Positions 42,167 to 50,507 of a DNA stretch of 64,000 nucleotides are shown one piece after another (the first letter of the stretch is position 1; the number at the start of each line of letters is the position of its first letter). Source of the DNA: Paracoccus sp041927875 (GTDB taxonomy: Bacteria > Pseudomonadota > Alphaproteobacteria > Rhodobacterales > Rhodobacteraceae). The DNA lies in the NCBI RefSeq assembly GCF_041927875.1, contig NZ_JBHFHN010000001.1. One strand, written 5' to 3'. The notes under the pieces are model-generated. The model searched no databases and was not told where the DNA came from. It worked only from the letters and a program-made list of their open reading frames with translations. The position numbers and the translations under genes are program-made.

Positions 42167-43432
42167 ATGCCGCAACCGAACCGCCGCCTGACGTCGCAAA
42201 CCATGGCCTTTGTCCTTGCGGGCGGTCGTGGATCGCGGCTGAAGGAACTGACCGACACCCGTGCCAAGCCGGCCGTCTATTTCGGCGGCAAGACCCGGAT
42301 CATCGACTTTGCGCTGTCGAATGCGCTGAACAGCGGCATCCGCAAGATGGCGATCGCCACCCAATACAAGGCGCACAGCCTGATCCGCCACATCCAGCGC
42401 GGCTGGGGCTTTTTCCGGGCCGAGCGCAACGAATATCTGGATATCCTGCCCGCCAGCCAGCAGCATGACGATGAAAACTGGTATCGCGGCACCGCCGATG
42501 CGGTGGCCCAGAATATCGACATCATCGACAGCTATAACGTGAAGTATCTGATCGTGCTGGCCGGCGATCACATCTACAAGATGGATTACGAGGTGATGCT
42601 GGAACAGCATGTGGCGACCGGGGCCGATGTGACCATCGGCTGCCTGACCGTGCCGCGCGCCGAGGCCACGGCCTTTGGCGTCATGCAGGTGGATGCTACC
42701 GGCCAGATCACCGACTTTCTGGAAAAGCCGCAACAGCCGCCGGGGATTCCGGGCGATCCCGATCATGCGCTTGCCTCGATGGGGATCTATGTCTTTGACT
42801 GGGCCTTGCTGCGCGATCTGCTGCTGAAGGATGCCGCCGACCCCAATTCCAGCCGCGATTTCGGCCATGACATCATCCCGCAGGTGGTCAAGTCGGGCAA
42901 GGCCATGGCGCATCGCTTTGCCGAAAGCTGCGTGAAATCGGGGCTGGAAACCGAACCCTATTGGCGCGACGTCGGCACCATTGACGCCTTCTGGCAGGCC
43001 AACATCGACCTGACCGATTTCGTGCCCAAGCTGGATCTGTATGACAACCAATGGCCGATCTGGACCTATGCCGAGATCGTGCCGCCGGCGAAGTTCATCC
43101 ATGATGAGGATGACCGGCGTGGCAGCGCGATTTCCTCGCTGGTGTCGGGCAATTGCATCGTCTCGGGGGCCGAGGTGCGCCAAAGCCTGCTGTTCACCGG
43201 GGTCCGGGCGCACAGCTATTCGTCGCTGGATGGGGCCGTGGTGCTGCCCTATGTGCAGGTCGGGCGGCACGCCGAACTGCGCAGATGCGTGATCGACCGG
43301 GGCGTGCAGATCCCCGAGGGGCTGGTCGTGGGCCAGGATCCCGCCGAGGATGCAAAGTGGTTCCGCGTGTCCGAGGGGGGCGTGGTGCTGATCACCCAGG
43401 CGATGCTGGACAAGCGCGCGGCCGCGATGTGA
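42167..43432 (+). CDS. glgC: Glucose-1-phosphate adenylyltransferase
   Basis: Makes ADP-glucose, the activated donor for glycogen synthase and the rate-limiting regulated step. The 421-residue protein has the nucleotide-binding motif VLAGGRGSRLKELTDTRAKP, the AGDHIYKMDYEVML catalytic Asp region, the sugar-binding GMGIYVF-like ASMGIYVFDW and a C-terminal hexapeptide beta-helix. ATGs at 42161 and 42167 both exist; the second is better spaced from GGAAGG. The stop lies inside a 14-bp tandem duplication. Allosteric control (fructose 6-phosphate, pyruvate in relatives) is family knowledge. Confidence 0.96.
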   Translation: MPQPNRRLTSQTMAFVLAGGRGSRLKELTDTRAKPAVYFGGKTRIIDFALSNALNSGIRKMAIATQYKAHSLIRHIQRGWGFFRAERNEYLDILPASQQHDDENWYRGTADAVAQNIDIIDSYNVKYLIVLAGDHIYKMDYEVMLEQHVATGADVTIGCLTVPRAEATAFGVMQVDATGQITDFLEKPQQPPGIPGDPDHALASMGIYVFDWALLRDLLLKDAADPNSSRDFGHDIIPQVVKSGKAMAHRFAESCVKSGLETEPYWRDVGTIDAFWQANIDLTDFVPKLDLYDNQWPIWTYAEIVPPAKFIHDEDDRRGSAISSLVSGNCIVSGAEVRQSLLFTGVRAHSYSSLDGAVVLPYVQVGRHAELRRCVIDRGVQIPEGLVVGQDPAEDAKWFRVSEGGVVLITQAMLDKRAAAM

Positions 43433-43452
43433 CGGTGCCGATGTGACGGTGC
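43425..43452 (+). repeat. 14-bp tandem duplication across the glgC stop
   Basis: CGATGTGACGGTGC occurs twice in direct succession (43425-43438 and 43439-43452). The first copy includes the glgC stop codon, so a second, unused stop is repeated 14 nt later. It marks the end of the plus-strand glg block. Confidence 0.9.
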
Positions 43453-43455
43453 AAA

Positions 43456-43481
43456 GGCGCGCGGGGCAGGGTCCGCGCGCC
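43456..43481 (+). terminator. Hairpin after glgC, probable terminator
   Basis: GGCGCGCGG (43456-43464) pairs perfectly with CCGCGCGCC (43473-43481) around an 8-nt loop, 24 nt after the glgC stop. There is no T-tract, so it may be a Rho-assisted or mRNA-stabilising hairpin. Confidence 0.5.
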
Positions 43482-43546
43482 GCCTTGCGACACTTTCGCA
43501 TCATCCCTTTGGGGGCGTGACAATTTATCCCTCGAAAAAGTCGCAT

Positions 43547-43588
43547 TTGACACTTATCAAGGTGGGGCCTCACTTTCAGGTCTAGCCT
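43547..43588 (+). promoter_or_regulatory. FNR/FnrL box and -10 element of the hemA promoter
   Basis: TTGACACTTATCAA (43547-43560) matches the FNR consensus TTGAT-N4-ATCAA in 9 of 10 defined positions. TAGCCT follows after 22 nt (43583-43588), which sets the box centre at -41.5, the class II activation position. In Rhodobacter sphaeroides hemA is known to be controlled by FnrL, so the assignment agrees with established knowledge. Predicted transcription start is near 43595. Confidence 0.8.
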
Positions 43589-43648
43589 GGAACCCAGCAA
43601 AAGCCCCGCGACCCAGACCATCGGTGCGCGGCAGCAAGGGAAAAGCCA

Positions 43649-44878
43649 ATGAACTACGATTCCGCTTTGGACCGCGCCATTCAACGTCTGCATGATGAAG
43701 GCCGCTATCGCACCTTCATCGACATCGAACGTGACCGTGGCCACTATCCGCGCGCCGTGTGGAATCGCCCCGATGGCCAGCGTCAGGACATCGCGGTCTG
43801 GTGTGGCAACGATTATCTGGGCATGGGCCAGAACCCGGTCGTGCTGGCCGCCATGCACGAGGCGCTGGAGGCGGTCGGCGCAGGCTCGGGCGGCACGCGC
43901 AACATTTCCGGCACCACCACCTATCACAAGCGGCTTGAGGCCGAGATCGCCGATCTGCATGGCAAGGAAGCGGCCCTGGTGTTTTCGTCGGCCTATATCG
44001 CCAACGACGCCACGCTGTCGACGCTCCCCACCCTGTTTCCGGGGCTGATCATCTATTCCGATGCGCTGAACCATGCCTCGATGATCGAGGGGATCCGGCG
44101 CAACGGTGGCCAGAAGCGCATCTTCCGCCACAACGATCTGGCGCATCTGCGGCAGCTTCTGGAACAGGACGACCCGGCCGCGCCCAAGCTGATCGCCTTT
44201 GAATCGATCTATTCGATGGATGGCGATTTCGGCCCGATCGAGGGCTTTTGCGATCTGGCCGATGAGTTCGGCGCCCTGACCTATCTGGACGAGGTTCACG
44301 CCGTCGGCATGTATGGCCCGCGCGGTGGCGGGGTGGCCGAACGCGACGGTCTGATGGGGCGGATCGACATCATCAACGGCACGCTGGGCAAGGCCTTCGG
44401 CGTGTTCGGTGGCTATATCGCGGCCTCGGCGCGGATGGTCGATGCGGTGCGCAGCTATGCGCCGGGCTTCATCTTCACCACCTCGCTGCCGCCTGCGGTT
44501 GCGGCGGGGGCGGCGGCCAGCATCGCCTTTCTGAAATCCGATGAGGGCCAGAAGCTGCGCGATCTGCAACAACAGCACGCCCGCATCCTGAAAACCCGGC
44601 TGAAGGCCATGGGTCTGCCGATCATCGACCACGGCAGCCATATCGTGCCGGTCCACGTCGGCGATCCGGTGCATTGCAAGATGATTTCCGACATGCTGCT
44701 GGCCGATTACGGCGTCTATGTGCAGCCGATCAACTTCCCGACGGTGCCGCGCGGCACCGAGCGGCTGCGCTTTACCCCCGGCCCGGTGCATCTGCCCTGC
44801 GAAATCGAAAAGCTGGTGCGGGCGCTGAACGATCTGTGGGCCCATTGTGCGCTGAATCGTGCCGAACTGAGCGCCTGA
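43649..44878 (+). CDS. hemA: 5-aminolevulinate synthase
   Basis: PLP enzyme condensing glycine and succinyl-CoA to 5-aminolevulinate, the first step of the C4 (Shemin) route of tetrapyrrole synthesis in alphaproteobacteria. The 409 residues match ALAS of Rhodobacter in length, and the catalytic lysine in NGTLGKAFGVFGG is Lys248. Glycine-rich GAGSGGTRNISGTTTYH and YLDEVHAVGMYG are diagnostic. The ATG is preceded by AAGGGAAAA. An FNR box lies 90 nt upstream, so expression should rise at low oxygen. It sits between the two glycogen blocks. Confidence 0.97.
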   Translation: MNYDSALDRAIQRLHDEGRYRTFIDIERDRGHYPRAVWNRPDGQRQDIAVWCGNDYLGMGQNPVVLAAMHEALEAVGAGSGGTRNISGTTTYHKRLEAEIADLHGKEAALVFSSAYIANDATLSTLPTLFPGLIIYSDALNHASMIEGIRRNGGQKRIFRHNDLAHLRQLLEQDDPAAPKLIAFESIYSMDGDFGPIEGFCDLADEFGALTYLDEVHAVGMYGPRGGGVAERDGLMGRIDIINGTLGKAFGVFGGYIAASARMVDAVRSYAPGFIFTTSLPPAVAAGAAASIAFLKSDEGQKLRDLQQQHARILKTRLKAMGLPIIDHGSHIVPVHVGDPVHCKMISDMLLADYGVYVQPINFPTVPRGTERLRFTPGPVHLPCEIEKLVRALNDLWAHCALNRAELSA

Positions 44879-44995
44879 CCGTTTTTCTGCGGGTGCAAGA
44901 AGCCTCGGAAGATGGTAACGGTTTCGTAAGAGGTGATGGGCCATATTGGGCCGAATCGCCCTATGTGCAAGATTCGGGGCTATCAGGGGCAAGCG

Positions 44996-46303
44996 ATGGG
45001 CGTGCGTGACGCCATGAACGGGGCCAAGCGAACCGCAGCGGCGGTCATGCCGCAGCAGGATGTGGCGGCTGATGCCGCGCGCAGCTTTGACGATTTTGAA
45101 TTGCGTCTGGGCGATGTGATGCGCGGGGAACGCGCCACCCTGTCGAAATCCCTGCTGGATGTGCAGCGCGAACTGCGCATCAAGGCCAGCTATATCGCGG
45201 CCATCGAAAACACCGATATTTCGGCCTTTGACGCGCCCAGCTTCATTGCCGGTTACGTGCGCAGCTATGCCCGCTATCTGGGCATGGACCCGGACTGGGC
45301 CTTTGACCGGTTTTGTCGTGAATCGGGTTTTCAGCCGGTGCATGGGATGGCCGCCGCCGCCTCGGGGCCAAAGCCGCAGCGCCGCCCGTCCGACCCGATC
45401 GAGGCCTTGGCCAATCCGAACCCCCTGTTCCTGCCGCCCAAGCAAAGTTTCTGGGCGCAGTTTGAACCGCGCGCGCTTGGCTCGATCCTGGTGCTGGGCC
45501 TGTTGGTGGCGGGTGTCGGCTATGGCGGCTGGTCGGTCCTGCAAGAGGTGCAAAAGGTGCATCTGGCCGCCGTCGATCAGGCGCCGGGCGTGGTGGGTGA
45601 GCTGGACCCGCTGGACGGTGCCTTGAAGCCCGGCCCGTCCGAGGGCGCGACTGGCCCGGATCTGGCGATGAACCTGCCGCAGCCGGAATCGATTGACCGC
45701 ACCTATCGCCCGCAGGCGCTGGACGTGCCGCAACTGACCGCGCGGGATGAGCCGATCTCGGCGCTGGACCCCGCGCAGACGGGCGCCCTGGCCGGTCTGA
45801 CGCCGCCCGCCACCACGACCACGCCCGCCGATCCCGCGACCGGCGCCGTTCTGGCCGAGGCAACGCAGCCCACCGCGCCCGGTGCCGTCCGCACCATCGC
45901 CGCTGACGCCCCCGAGGTCGAGATTCTGGCCGTCCGCCCGTCCTGGGTGCGGGTGCAGGGGGCCGACGGCACGGTGATCTTTGAAAAGATCCTGGATGCC
46001 GGTGAACGCTTTGCCCTGCCCAAGCTGGAACAGCCGCCAGTCTTGCGCGCGGGCAATTCGGGTTCGGTCTATTTCGCGGTCAACGGCCAGACCTATGGCC
46101 CCGCCGCGCCGGGCGCGCAGGTGGTCAAGAATCTGGAATTGTCGCCCGCCGCGCTGACCGGAAAATATGCCTTGGCCGACATGACCAAGGATGAGGATCT
46201 GGCCCGCCTGGTCGCGCAACTGACCGCCATGCCGGGCACCGTCCCCGGCGCAGCGCCGGCGGCCACAGCGGCGCCGACGACATCAACCCCGACCGCGCCC
46301 TAG
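44996..46303 (+). CDS. RodZ-like helix-turn-helix membrane protein (DUF4115)
   Basis: A 435-residue bitopic protein. Residues 33-105 form a cytoplasmic Xre-like HTH (LSKSLLDVQRELRIKASYIA, APSFIAGYVRSYARYLGMD), followed by a hydrophobic segment at about 157-177 (LGSILVLGLLVAGVGYGGW), a Pro/Ala/Thr-rich linker and a periplasmic DUF4115 domain (VEILAVRPSWVRVQGADG). This is the RodZ architecture that links MreB to the cell-wall machinery. The ATG at 44996 has AGGGG upstream; the open frame reaches further back without a good site. In relatives the next gene is usually ispG, which is absent here. A hairpin (44951-44977) lies upstream. Confidence 0.88.
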   Translation: MGVRDAMNGAKRTAAAVMPQQDVAADAARSFDDFELRLGDVMRGERATLSKSLLDVQRELRIKASYIAAIENTDISAFDAPSFIAGYVRSYARYLGMDPDWAFDRFCRESGFQPVHGMAAAASGPKPQRRPSDPIEALANPNPLFLPPKQSFWAQFEPRALGSILVLGLLVAGVGYGGWSVLQEVQKVHLAAVDQAPGVVGELDPLDGALKPGPSEGATGPDLAMNLPQPESIDRTYRPQALDVPQLTARDEPISALDPAQTGALAGLTPPATTTTPADPATGAVLAEATQPTAPGAVRTIAADAPEVEILAVRPSWVRVQGADGTVIFEKILDAGERFALPKLEQPPVLRAGNSGSVYFAVNGQTYGPAAPGAQVVKNLELSPAALTGKYALADMTKDEDLARLVAQLTAMPGTVPGAAPAATAAPTTSTPTAP

Positions 46304-47029
46304 GCCGCCACGCGATCTCCGCCGTCGGCTTTGGTCGATATGTCATGCTGGGCCGGTTCTCTGTGACTCAGCCAACGCCCCGACAGGTGATCGCAGAGCA
46401 CCACACGACCTTCGCGCCAGCTTGCCGGCAGCGCCAAGGATCAATGCCGACCGCCATCACCTTCCTCGGCGCATCAGGCTGGCGCCGCCGACGCTATGAT
46501 GGATGTCGACCAGCGCTTCCACGCTATCCGCAATCAACCTGGTCGTTATCCGCAATCAACCTGGTCGCGAAGGCGAGCAGGCACAGCCGGCGCACGCCTG
46601 GGCGGTCCAGACAGATGACCTCACACCTAGGCCAAGCAGCACCGGTCGGCCATCGGTAACCGCGCGATCATTGCTTCCGCGCAGTCTTGGCCGACAGACC
46701 GCCACCGTCCTGTAGCCCGTGATTCCAACCGGACTGCCCGCCATCGGGACCATGGTGATAGCCACGACGCTGCACAAAGTCGGGTGCGCGCCGTCGATGG
46801 TCAGAGGGGCCAGAATGTCATCCGTCAAAGGCGGGGCCGTTCCGCGTCGCCACCACCCGAAGCCACCATTCTGACGGTGCCTTGTCGGGGTGCCTTGTCG
46901 GGGCTGCTTGCCACGGCAGCCTACTGCCCTTGTCCAGCCCGGCGATGCGCGCCGTCGTCGTTCCGCGCCGAACTTCTTGTGAATTGGCAGCTATTGGTCA
47001 ACTTGTTGAGGAATAAATAAAAAAACCCA
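46304..47029. other. 726-nt gene-free region with short duplications
   Basis: No frame here has a convincing start, ribosome-binding site or family match, and frames in both strands are short. It contains a 21-nt direct duplication (46525-46545 and 46547-46567, TATCCGCAATCAACCTGGTC core) and a 13-bp tandem repeat of GTGCCTTGTCGGG (from 46877 to 46902). The last 50 nt are A+T-rich. It may be decayed coding or mobile DNA at a rearrangement junction; no transposase could be identified. Confidence 0.6.
46525..46567 (+). repeat. Direct duplication, 21-nt unit with 22-nt period
   Basis: Two identical 21-nt copies (46525-46545 and 46547-46567) separated by one T. The period is not a multiple of three, so it is not a protein repeat. 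It lies in the gene-free space after the RodZ-like gene. Confidence 0.9.
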
Positions 47030-47815
47030 TCAAACCTTGCTGTGCCTGCCCGGCAGGTTGAAGATGTGGTCGCGCAAGGTCGCCGTCATCACCGCCTGTG
47101 TCGTGGTCTCGGCCCCCAGCATCTGCCGCGCCAGCCGCAGGTGCTTTTCCACCGTCGCGGGGCGCAGCCCGAGGATCGCCGCCACATCAGCCACCGTTTT
47201 TCCGACCGCAACCCACTCCAGCACCTCGCGTTGGCGCGGTGAAAGGGTCGGGTCGTGCCCGGCAAAGCGGCCGTCGGGCGGCGGCATCGTGGTGATCCGC
47301 AGATGCGCGATCTGACACAGCGCATGGATGACCGCACCCTGATCGACCCAGACCTGTTCAAGCTGATGTTGCCGCAAGCCCGATGCCGCCAGCGACATCA
47401 GCCCGTGGTGCTGGCCCGGCGGTTGCAGCACGATCAGGTAACCGGCGCGAAGGCCATGGCGCAGCCACAGCGTCCGCCCCTCAAGCAGCGAGGCGGCGCT
47501 GCTCCGCTCCTCGGCGCGGCGCACCAGATCGCGCCACGACGTTACGCCGCGCGGCAGGTTCGATCCGTAATCCGTCCAGAACCGGGCGAAATGCCCGTCG
47601 GAAAACAGTTCGGCCAGAAAACGCGGCTCATGATGCGCGATCAGATGGGTGCGGCCTGCCAGTTGCATCTGCCGACCGGCCACCACCCGGCGATAAGCAT
47701 AGACGATGCCGTCAATCCCGAAGGCACCCAATTCCCGGATCAGCAGTCGCCCCACCTGTTGCGCGGTGGGAAGGGTCATGGCCTCTTCAATGAAACCGAT
47801 CAGTCGATGTGTCAT
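47030..47815 (-). CDS. LuxR-family transcriptional regulator (autoinducer-domain type, no partner luxI)
   Basis: A 261-residue regulator with an N-terminal autoinducer-binding-like domain (about 15-165) and a C-terminal GerE-type HTH (about 190-250) showing TLSPRQREVLEWVAVGKTVA, DVAAILGLRPATVEKHLRLA. The ligand pocket departs from AHL receptors: the Y-x-x-x-Y and D-P pair cannot be placed with confidence, although a Trp in VTSWRDL is conserved. No luxI lies in the window, so it is a LuxR solo that may sense another signal. It diverges from the FAD oxidoreductase across 136 nt. Confidence 0.85.
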   Translation of the reverse strand: MTHRLIGFIEEAMTLPTAQQVGRLLIRELGAFGIDGIVYAYRRVVAGRQMQLAGRTHLIAHHEPRFLAELFSDGHFARFWTDYGSNLPRGVTSWRDLVRRAEERSSAASLLEGRTLWLRHGLRAGYLIVLQPPGQHHGLMSLAASGLRQHQLEQVWVDQGAVIHALCQIAHLRITTMPPPDGRFAGHDPTLSPRQREVLEWVAVGKTVADVAAILGLRPATVEKHLRLARQMLGAETTTQAVMTATLRDHIFNLPGRHSKV

Positions 47816-47951
47816 ACAATGGATTCGTTAAAAAAGGGTGCTCCCCGTCGCCCATTGTTGCCGCCTGCGCGCGCGACGCAAGTGGAGAATACAAGCGACT
47901 TTCCCCGCAATTCGGCCCAGGATGGGCGCCACGGGCAACGGGGACGGATAG

Positions 47952-49118
47952 ATGCGATTCGACGTGGTGGTGATCGGCGGCGCGGTGATGGGCGCGGCCA
48001 CGGCGTTCTTCCTGACGCGGATGCAGCCGGGCCTGCGCGTCGCGGTGATCGAGCGTGACCCAAGCTTTGCCCGCGCCGCAACCGCGCTGTCGGTGGCCTC
48101 GATCCGCAGCCAGTTCTCGACCCCGGTGAACGTCGCCATATCCCGCTTTGGCATTGATTTCATTCGTGATTTCGGATCATGGACGGGGCAGGTTGGGGAT
48201 CTGGGCCTGCGAGAGAATGGCTATCTGTTCCTGACTGCCAGTGCGCAGCGCGCCGATCTGATGGAGGATCACGCCGCGATGCAGCGCAGCCTGGGCGCCG
48301 CAACCGAAGTGCTTTCTCCGACCGAGATCGCCGCCCGTTGGCCTTGGCTGTCGGTCGAGGGGCTGGTCGCGGGCAGTTTCGGCCCCCGCGATGAGGGGTG
48401 GTTTGACAATATGGGCCTGCTCAATGGCCTCAGGGCGGCGGCGCGCGGGCAGGGGGCGATGATGCTGACCGGGCAGGTCACCGGTTTTGACCGGCAGGGC
48501 CAGCGTCTGATCGCGGCGCGTCTGGAGGATGGGCAGCGGATCGAGGGGGAGGTGTTCGTCAATTGCGCCGGCACCCGCGCCGCCGATCTGATGGCCGATC
48601 TGGGCGCGCCGATCCCGGTCGAGCCGCGCAAGCGGACCGTGTTTGTGATCGACGCGCCCGGCGCGCGGCACCCTGATGCCCCGCTGCTGATCGATCCCGG
48701 CGGGTTTTATCTGCGCCCGGAGGGCCAGCAGTGGATCACCGCGACGGTGCCCGAGGGCGACGGCCCGGTCTCACCCGAGGATTTCACCCCCGAGGCCGAC
48801 CAGTTCGAGGCGCAGATCTGGCCGCGCCTGTGGGAACGTGCGCCCGGGTTCGAGGCGGTGCGGGTCAAACGCTTCTGGACCGGGCAGTATGACTACAACC
48901 TGCTGGATCAGAACGCCATTCTTGGTCGCGATCCGCGCTTGGATAACCTGTTCATTGCAAACGGTTTTTCGGGGCATGGCTTGCAGCAGTCGCCAGCCGT
49001 CGGCCGCGGGCTGGCCGAGCTGATCCTGACCGGCGGATGGGTCAGCCTGGATCTTCAGGATCTGTCGGTCGACCGGGTGCTGGCCAACCGTCCGCTGCGC
49101 GAGGTGGGCGTGGTCTAG
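47952..49118 (+). CDS. FAD-dependent oxidoreductase (DAO family)
   Basis: A 388-residue flavoprotein of the D-amino-acid oxidase/sarcosine dehydrogenase superfamily. The dinucleotide motif VVVIGGAVMGAATAFFL occupies residues 5-21; the second FAD signature includes AATALSVASIRSQFSTPVNV and the C-terminal FIANGFSGHGLQQSPAVGRG. The N-terminal S-I-R-x-Q-F-S segment resembles FOXRED1-like members, so an amine or amino-acid substrate, or an assembly role, is conceivable. Start ATG with ACGGGGACGG upstream. It may be regulated by the divergent LuxR protein. Its stop shares CTAG with the convergent gene. Confidence 0.87.
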   Translation: MRFDVVVIGGAVMGAATAFFLTRMQPGLRVAVIERDPSFARAATALSVASIRSQFSTPVNVAISRFGIDFIRDFGSWTGQVGDLGLRENGYLFLTASAQRADLMEDHAAMQRSLGAATEVLSPTEIAARWPWLSVEGLVAGSFGPRDEGWFDNMGLLNGLRAAARGQGAMMLTGQVTGFDRQGQRLIAARLEDGQRIEGEVFVNCAGTRAADLMADLGAPIPVEPRKRTVFVIDAPGARHPDAPLLIDPGGFYLRPEGQQWITATVPEGDGPVSPEDFTPEADQFEAQIWPRLWERAPGFEAVRVKRFWTGQYDYNLLDQNAILGRDPRLDNLFIANGFSGHGLQQSPAVGRGLAELILTGGWVSLDLQDLSVDRVLANRPLREVGVV

Positions 49119-49543
49119 CGTCCGGCCTCGGCGGCGCGAAGCAGGGGTTCGTGCTGGCGCAAGTCATAGCCCGCCGCCGCGCCCCGCGCGATGATCTGAT
49201 CGGCGGGCAGGCGACCCGCCTGCGCCAAAGCCCACAGGTTGCAGGACCGCGTGCCCGACCGGCAATAAGCCAGCACCGGGCCGGGCAGCCTGTCCAGCGC
49301 GGCGGCGAAATCGGCGACCAGTTCGGGCGTCAGCAGACCCGGCACATAGGGCAGGTGGATATAATCCAGCCCGGCGCGCGCGGCAGTCTGGGCCATCACA
49401 GCGTCGCGCAGCTCTGGGTCGACTTCCTCGTCAGGGCGGTTGTTGATGATGCTGCGAAAGCCCGACTGGGCAAGCGTTTCGACATCAGCAATGTCGATTT
49501 GCGGGCTGACCCATAGGCTTTCGGTGAGCTGCCGCAGATCCAT
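49115..49543 (-). CDS. TIGR01244-family sulfur transferase/phosphatase-like protein
   Basis: A 142-residue protein of the DUF442/TIGR01244 group (Blh-associated). Sequence begins MDLRQLTESLWVSPQI; the putative active site is AYCRSGTRSCNLW with Cys94 and Arg99, resembling a dual-specificity phosphatase loop with one residue fewer. These proteins are fused to beta-lactamase-like hydrolases and rhodaneses in sulfide-related clusters, so a persulfide role is possible. The ATG overlaps the stop of the thioredoxin-like gene (TGATG), and the two stop codons at its end are shared with the convergent FAD gene. Confidence 0.85.
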   Translation of the reverse strand: MDLRQLTESLWVSPQIDIADVETLAQSGFRSIINNRPDEEVDPELRDAVMAQTAARAGLDYIHLPYVPGLLTPELVADFAAALDRLPGPVLAYCRSGTRSCNLWALAQAGRLPADQIIARGAAAGYDLRQHEPLLRAAEAGR

Positions 49544-50097
49544 CACGCATCCTTCCATTTGATCGAACAGCCCATCGAGGCGATCTGTTCGCGCGGTCCC
49601 TGGCCGGTTTCGGCGACCTGCTTCATCGCCAGAAACAGATCGCGCCGCGCGTCAGCGGCCCCGGCCTGACGCCCCGACGCGTCCAGCCGACCGCGATACT
49701 GCAGCCCGCCACCCGCATCAAAGCCAAAGAAATCGGGCGTGCAGGCCGCGCCATAGGCCCGCGCAACATCCTGATTTTCATCATAAAGATATGGAAAGCT
49801 GAAGCCTCGATCGGCTGCCAGACGGGCCATTTCCTCAAAGCCGTCCTCGGGATAGGCGGTCGCGTCATTCGAGGAAATCGCCGCAACGCCGATCCCCAGG
49901 GCGCGCAGATCGCGCGCGTCGCGCAAGATCCGGTCCAGCACCGATTGCACATAGGGGCAATGGTTGCAGATGAACATGATCAGCGTGCCATTTGGGCCAC
50001 GAACATCGGCCAGCGACCAGATGCGGCCATCGGTGCCGGGCAAGGAAAAGTCCGGCGCGGGCCAGCCAAAATCACAAACGGGGGGCGAAACGGCCAT
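49543..50097 (-). CDS. Thioredoxin/AhpC-TSA-family protein
   Basis: A 184-residue redoxin. The domain begins with APDFSLPGTDGRIWSLADV and the redox motif is FICNHCPYVQSV with Cys44 and Cys47, an NHCPYV active site typical of a cytoplasmic thioredoxin-like group. A resolving residue in AACTPDFFGFDA (Cys) is also present. No signal peptide is seen. The ATG at 50097 is the likely start; a GTG at 50136 would add 13 residues without a good ribosome-binding site. It forms a two-gene unit with the TIGR01244 protein; a joint role in thiol or persulfide chemistry is inferred. Confidence 0.87.
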   Translation of the reverse strand: MAVSPPVCDFGWPAPDFSLPGTDGRIWSLADVRGPNGTLIMFICNHCPYVQSVLDRILRDARDLRALGIGVAAISSNDATAYPEDGFEEMARLAADRGFSFPYLYDENQDVARAYGAACTPDFFGFDAGGGLQYRGRLDASGRQAGAADARRDLFLAMKQVAETGQGPREQIASMGCSIKWKDA

Positions 50098-50507
50098 GTC
50101 GTCTTCATTTCTGTTCTGAGGTTCTGCGTGTAACACCTTGATCTTATTTTATATGTGCATCACGCGCTGCGTCTGTCGATGATCAGTTTGCCCGAAAGCG
50201 AGGGAGTTACGCAACCGCACATCAACGGCATCCGACAAAGGTTCGGGTCGCGGGCTGCCAGGCGAAGCTCACAAGTGATGTCAGCAATGGGCTGCAATAC
50301 CATGAATAGTCACGGAAACTGTGCATAGTGCGCAGAATGAGCCAACTTCACAGAAAGTCTGAGCATTGCCCGCCAATACTATGATTTTACAGCAAGTCAT
50401 GTTTCGTATCGCAATTGATGTCAGGCGGCCGGTTCCGACCCCGGATCAGCCAATATTTGACATAATACTGATTATCGGACTATTGCATCAACGCGCGCGG
50501 CCGCCCC
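50098..50507. other. 410-nt gene-free region, relatively A+T-rich
   Basis: Lies between the start of the redoxin gene and the end of pgm, both read leftwards. No supported gene was found. The part at 50300-50490 is richer in A+T than its surroundings, with an inverted repeat ATAAT (50462-50466) and ATTAT (50471-50475) next to a TTGACA hexamer (50457-50462). It may hold the promoter of the redoxin operon in its left part; the rest is unexplained. Confidence 0.5.

Noticed and set aside
40865..46219. A 1784-codon open frame on the minus strand opposite glgB, glgC, hemA and the RodZ-like gene
   Set aside because: It is antisense to four well-supported genes, has a low-complexity His/Arg/Asp/Gln-rich translation, and results from high G+C in third codon positions that suppresses stops.
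46556..46828. Possible IS630-type transposase remnant on the minus strand (APLTIDG-like segment)
   Set aside because: Only a few residues resemble the family and no DDE triad, terminal inverted repeats or target duplication could be found.
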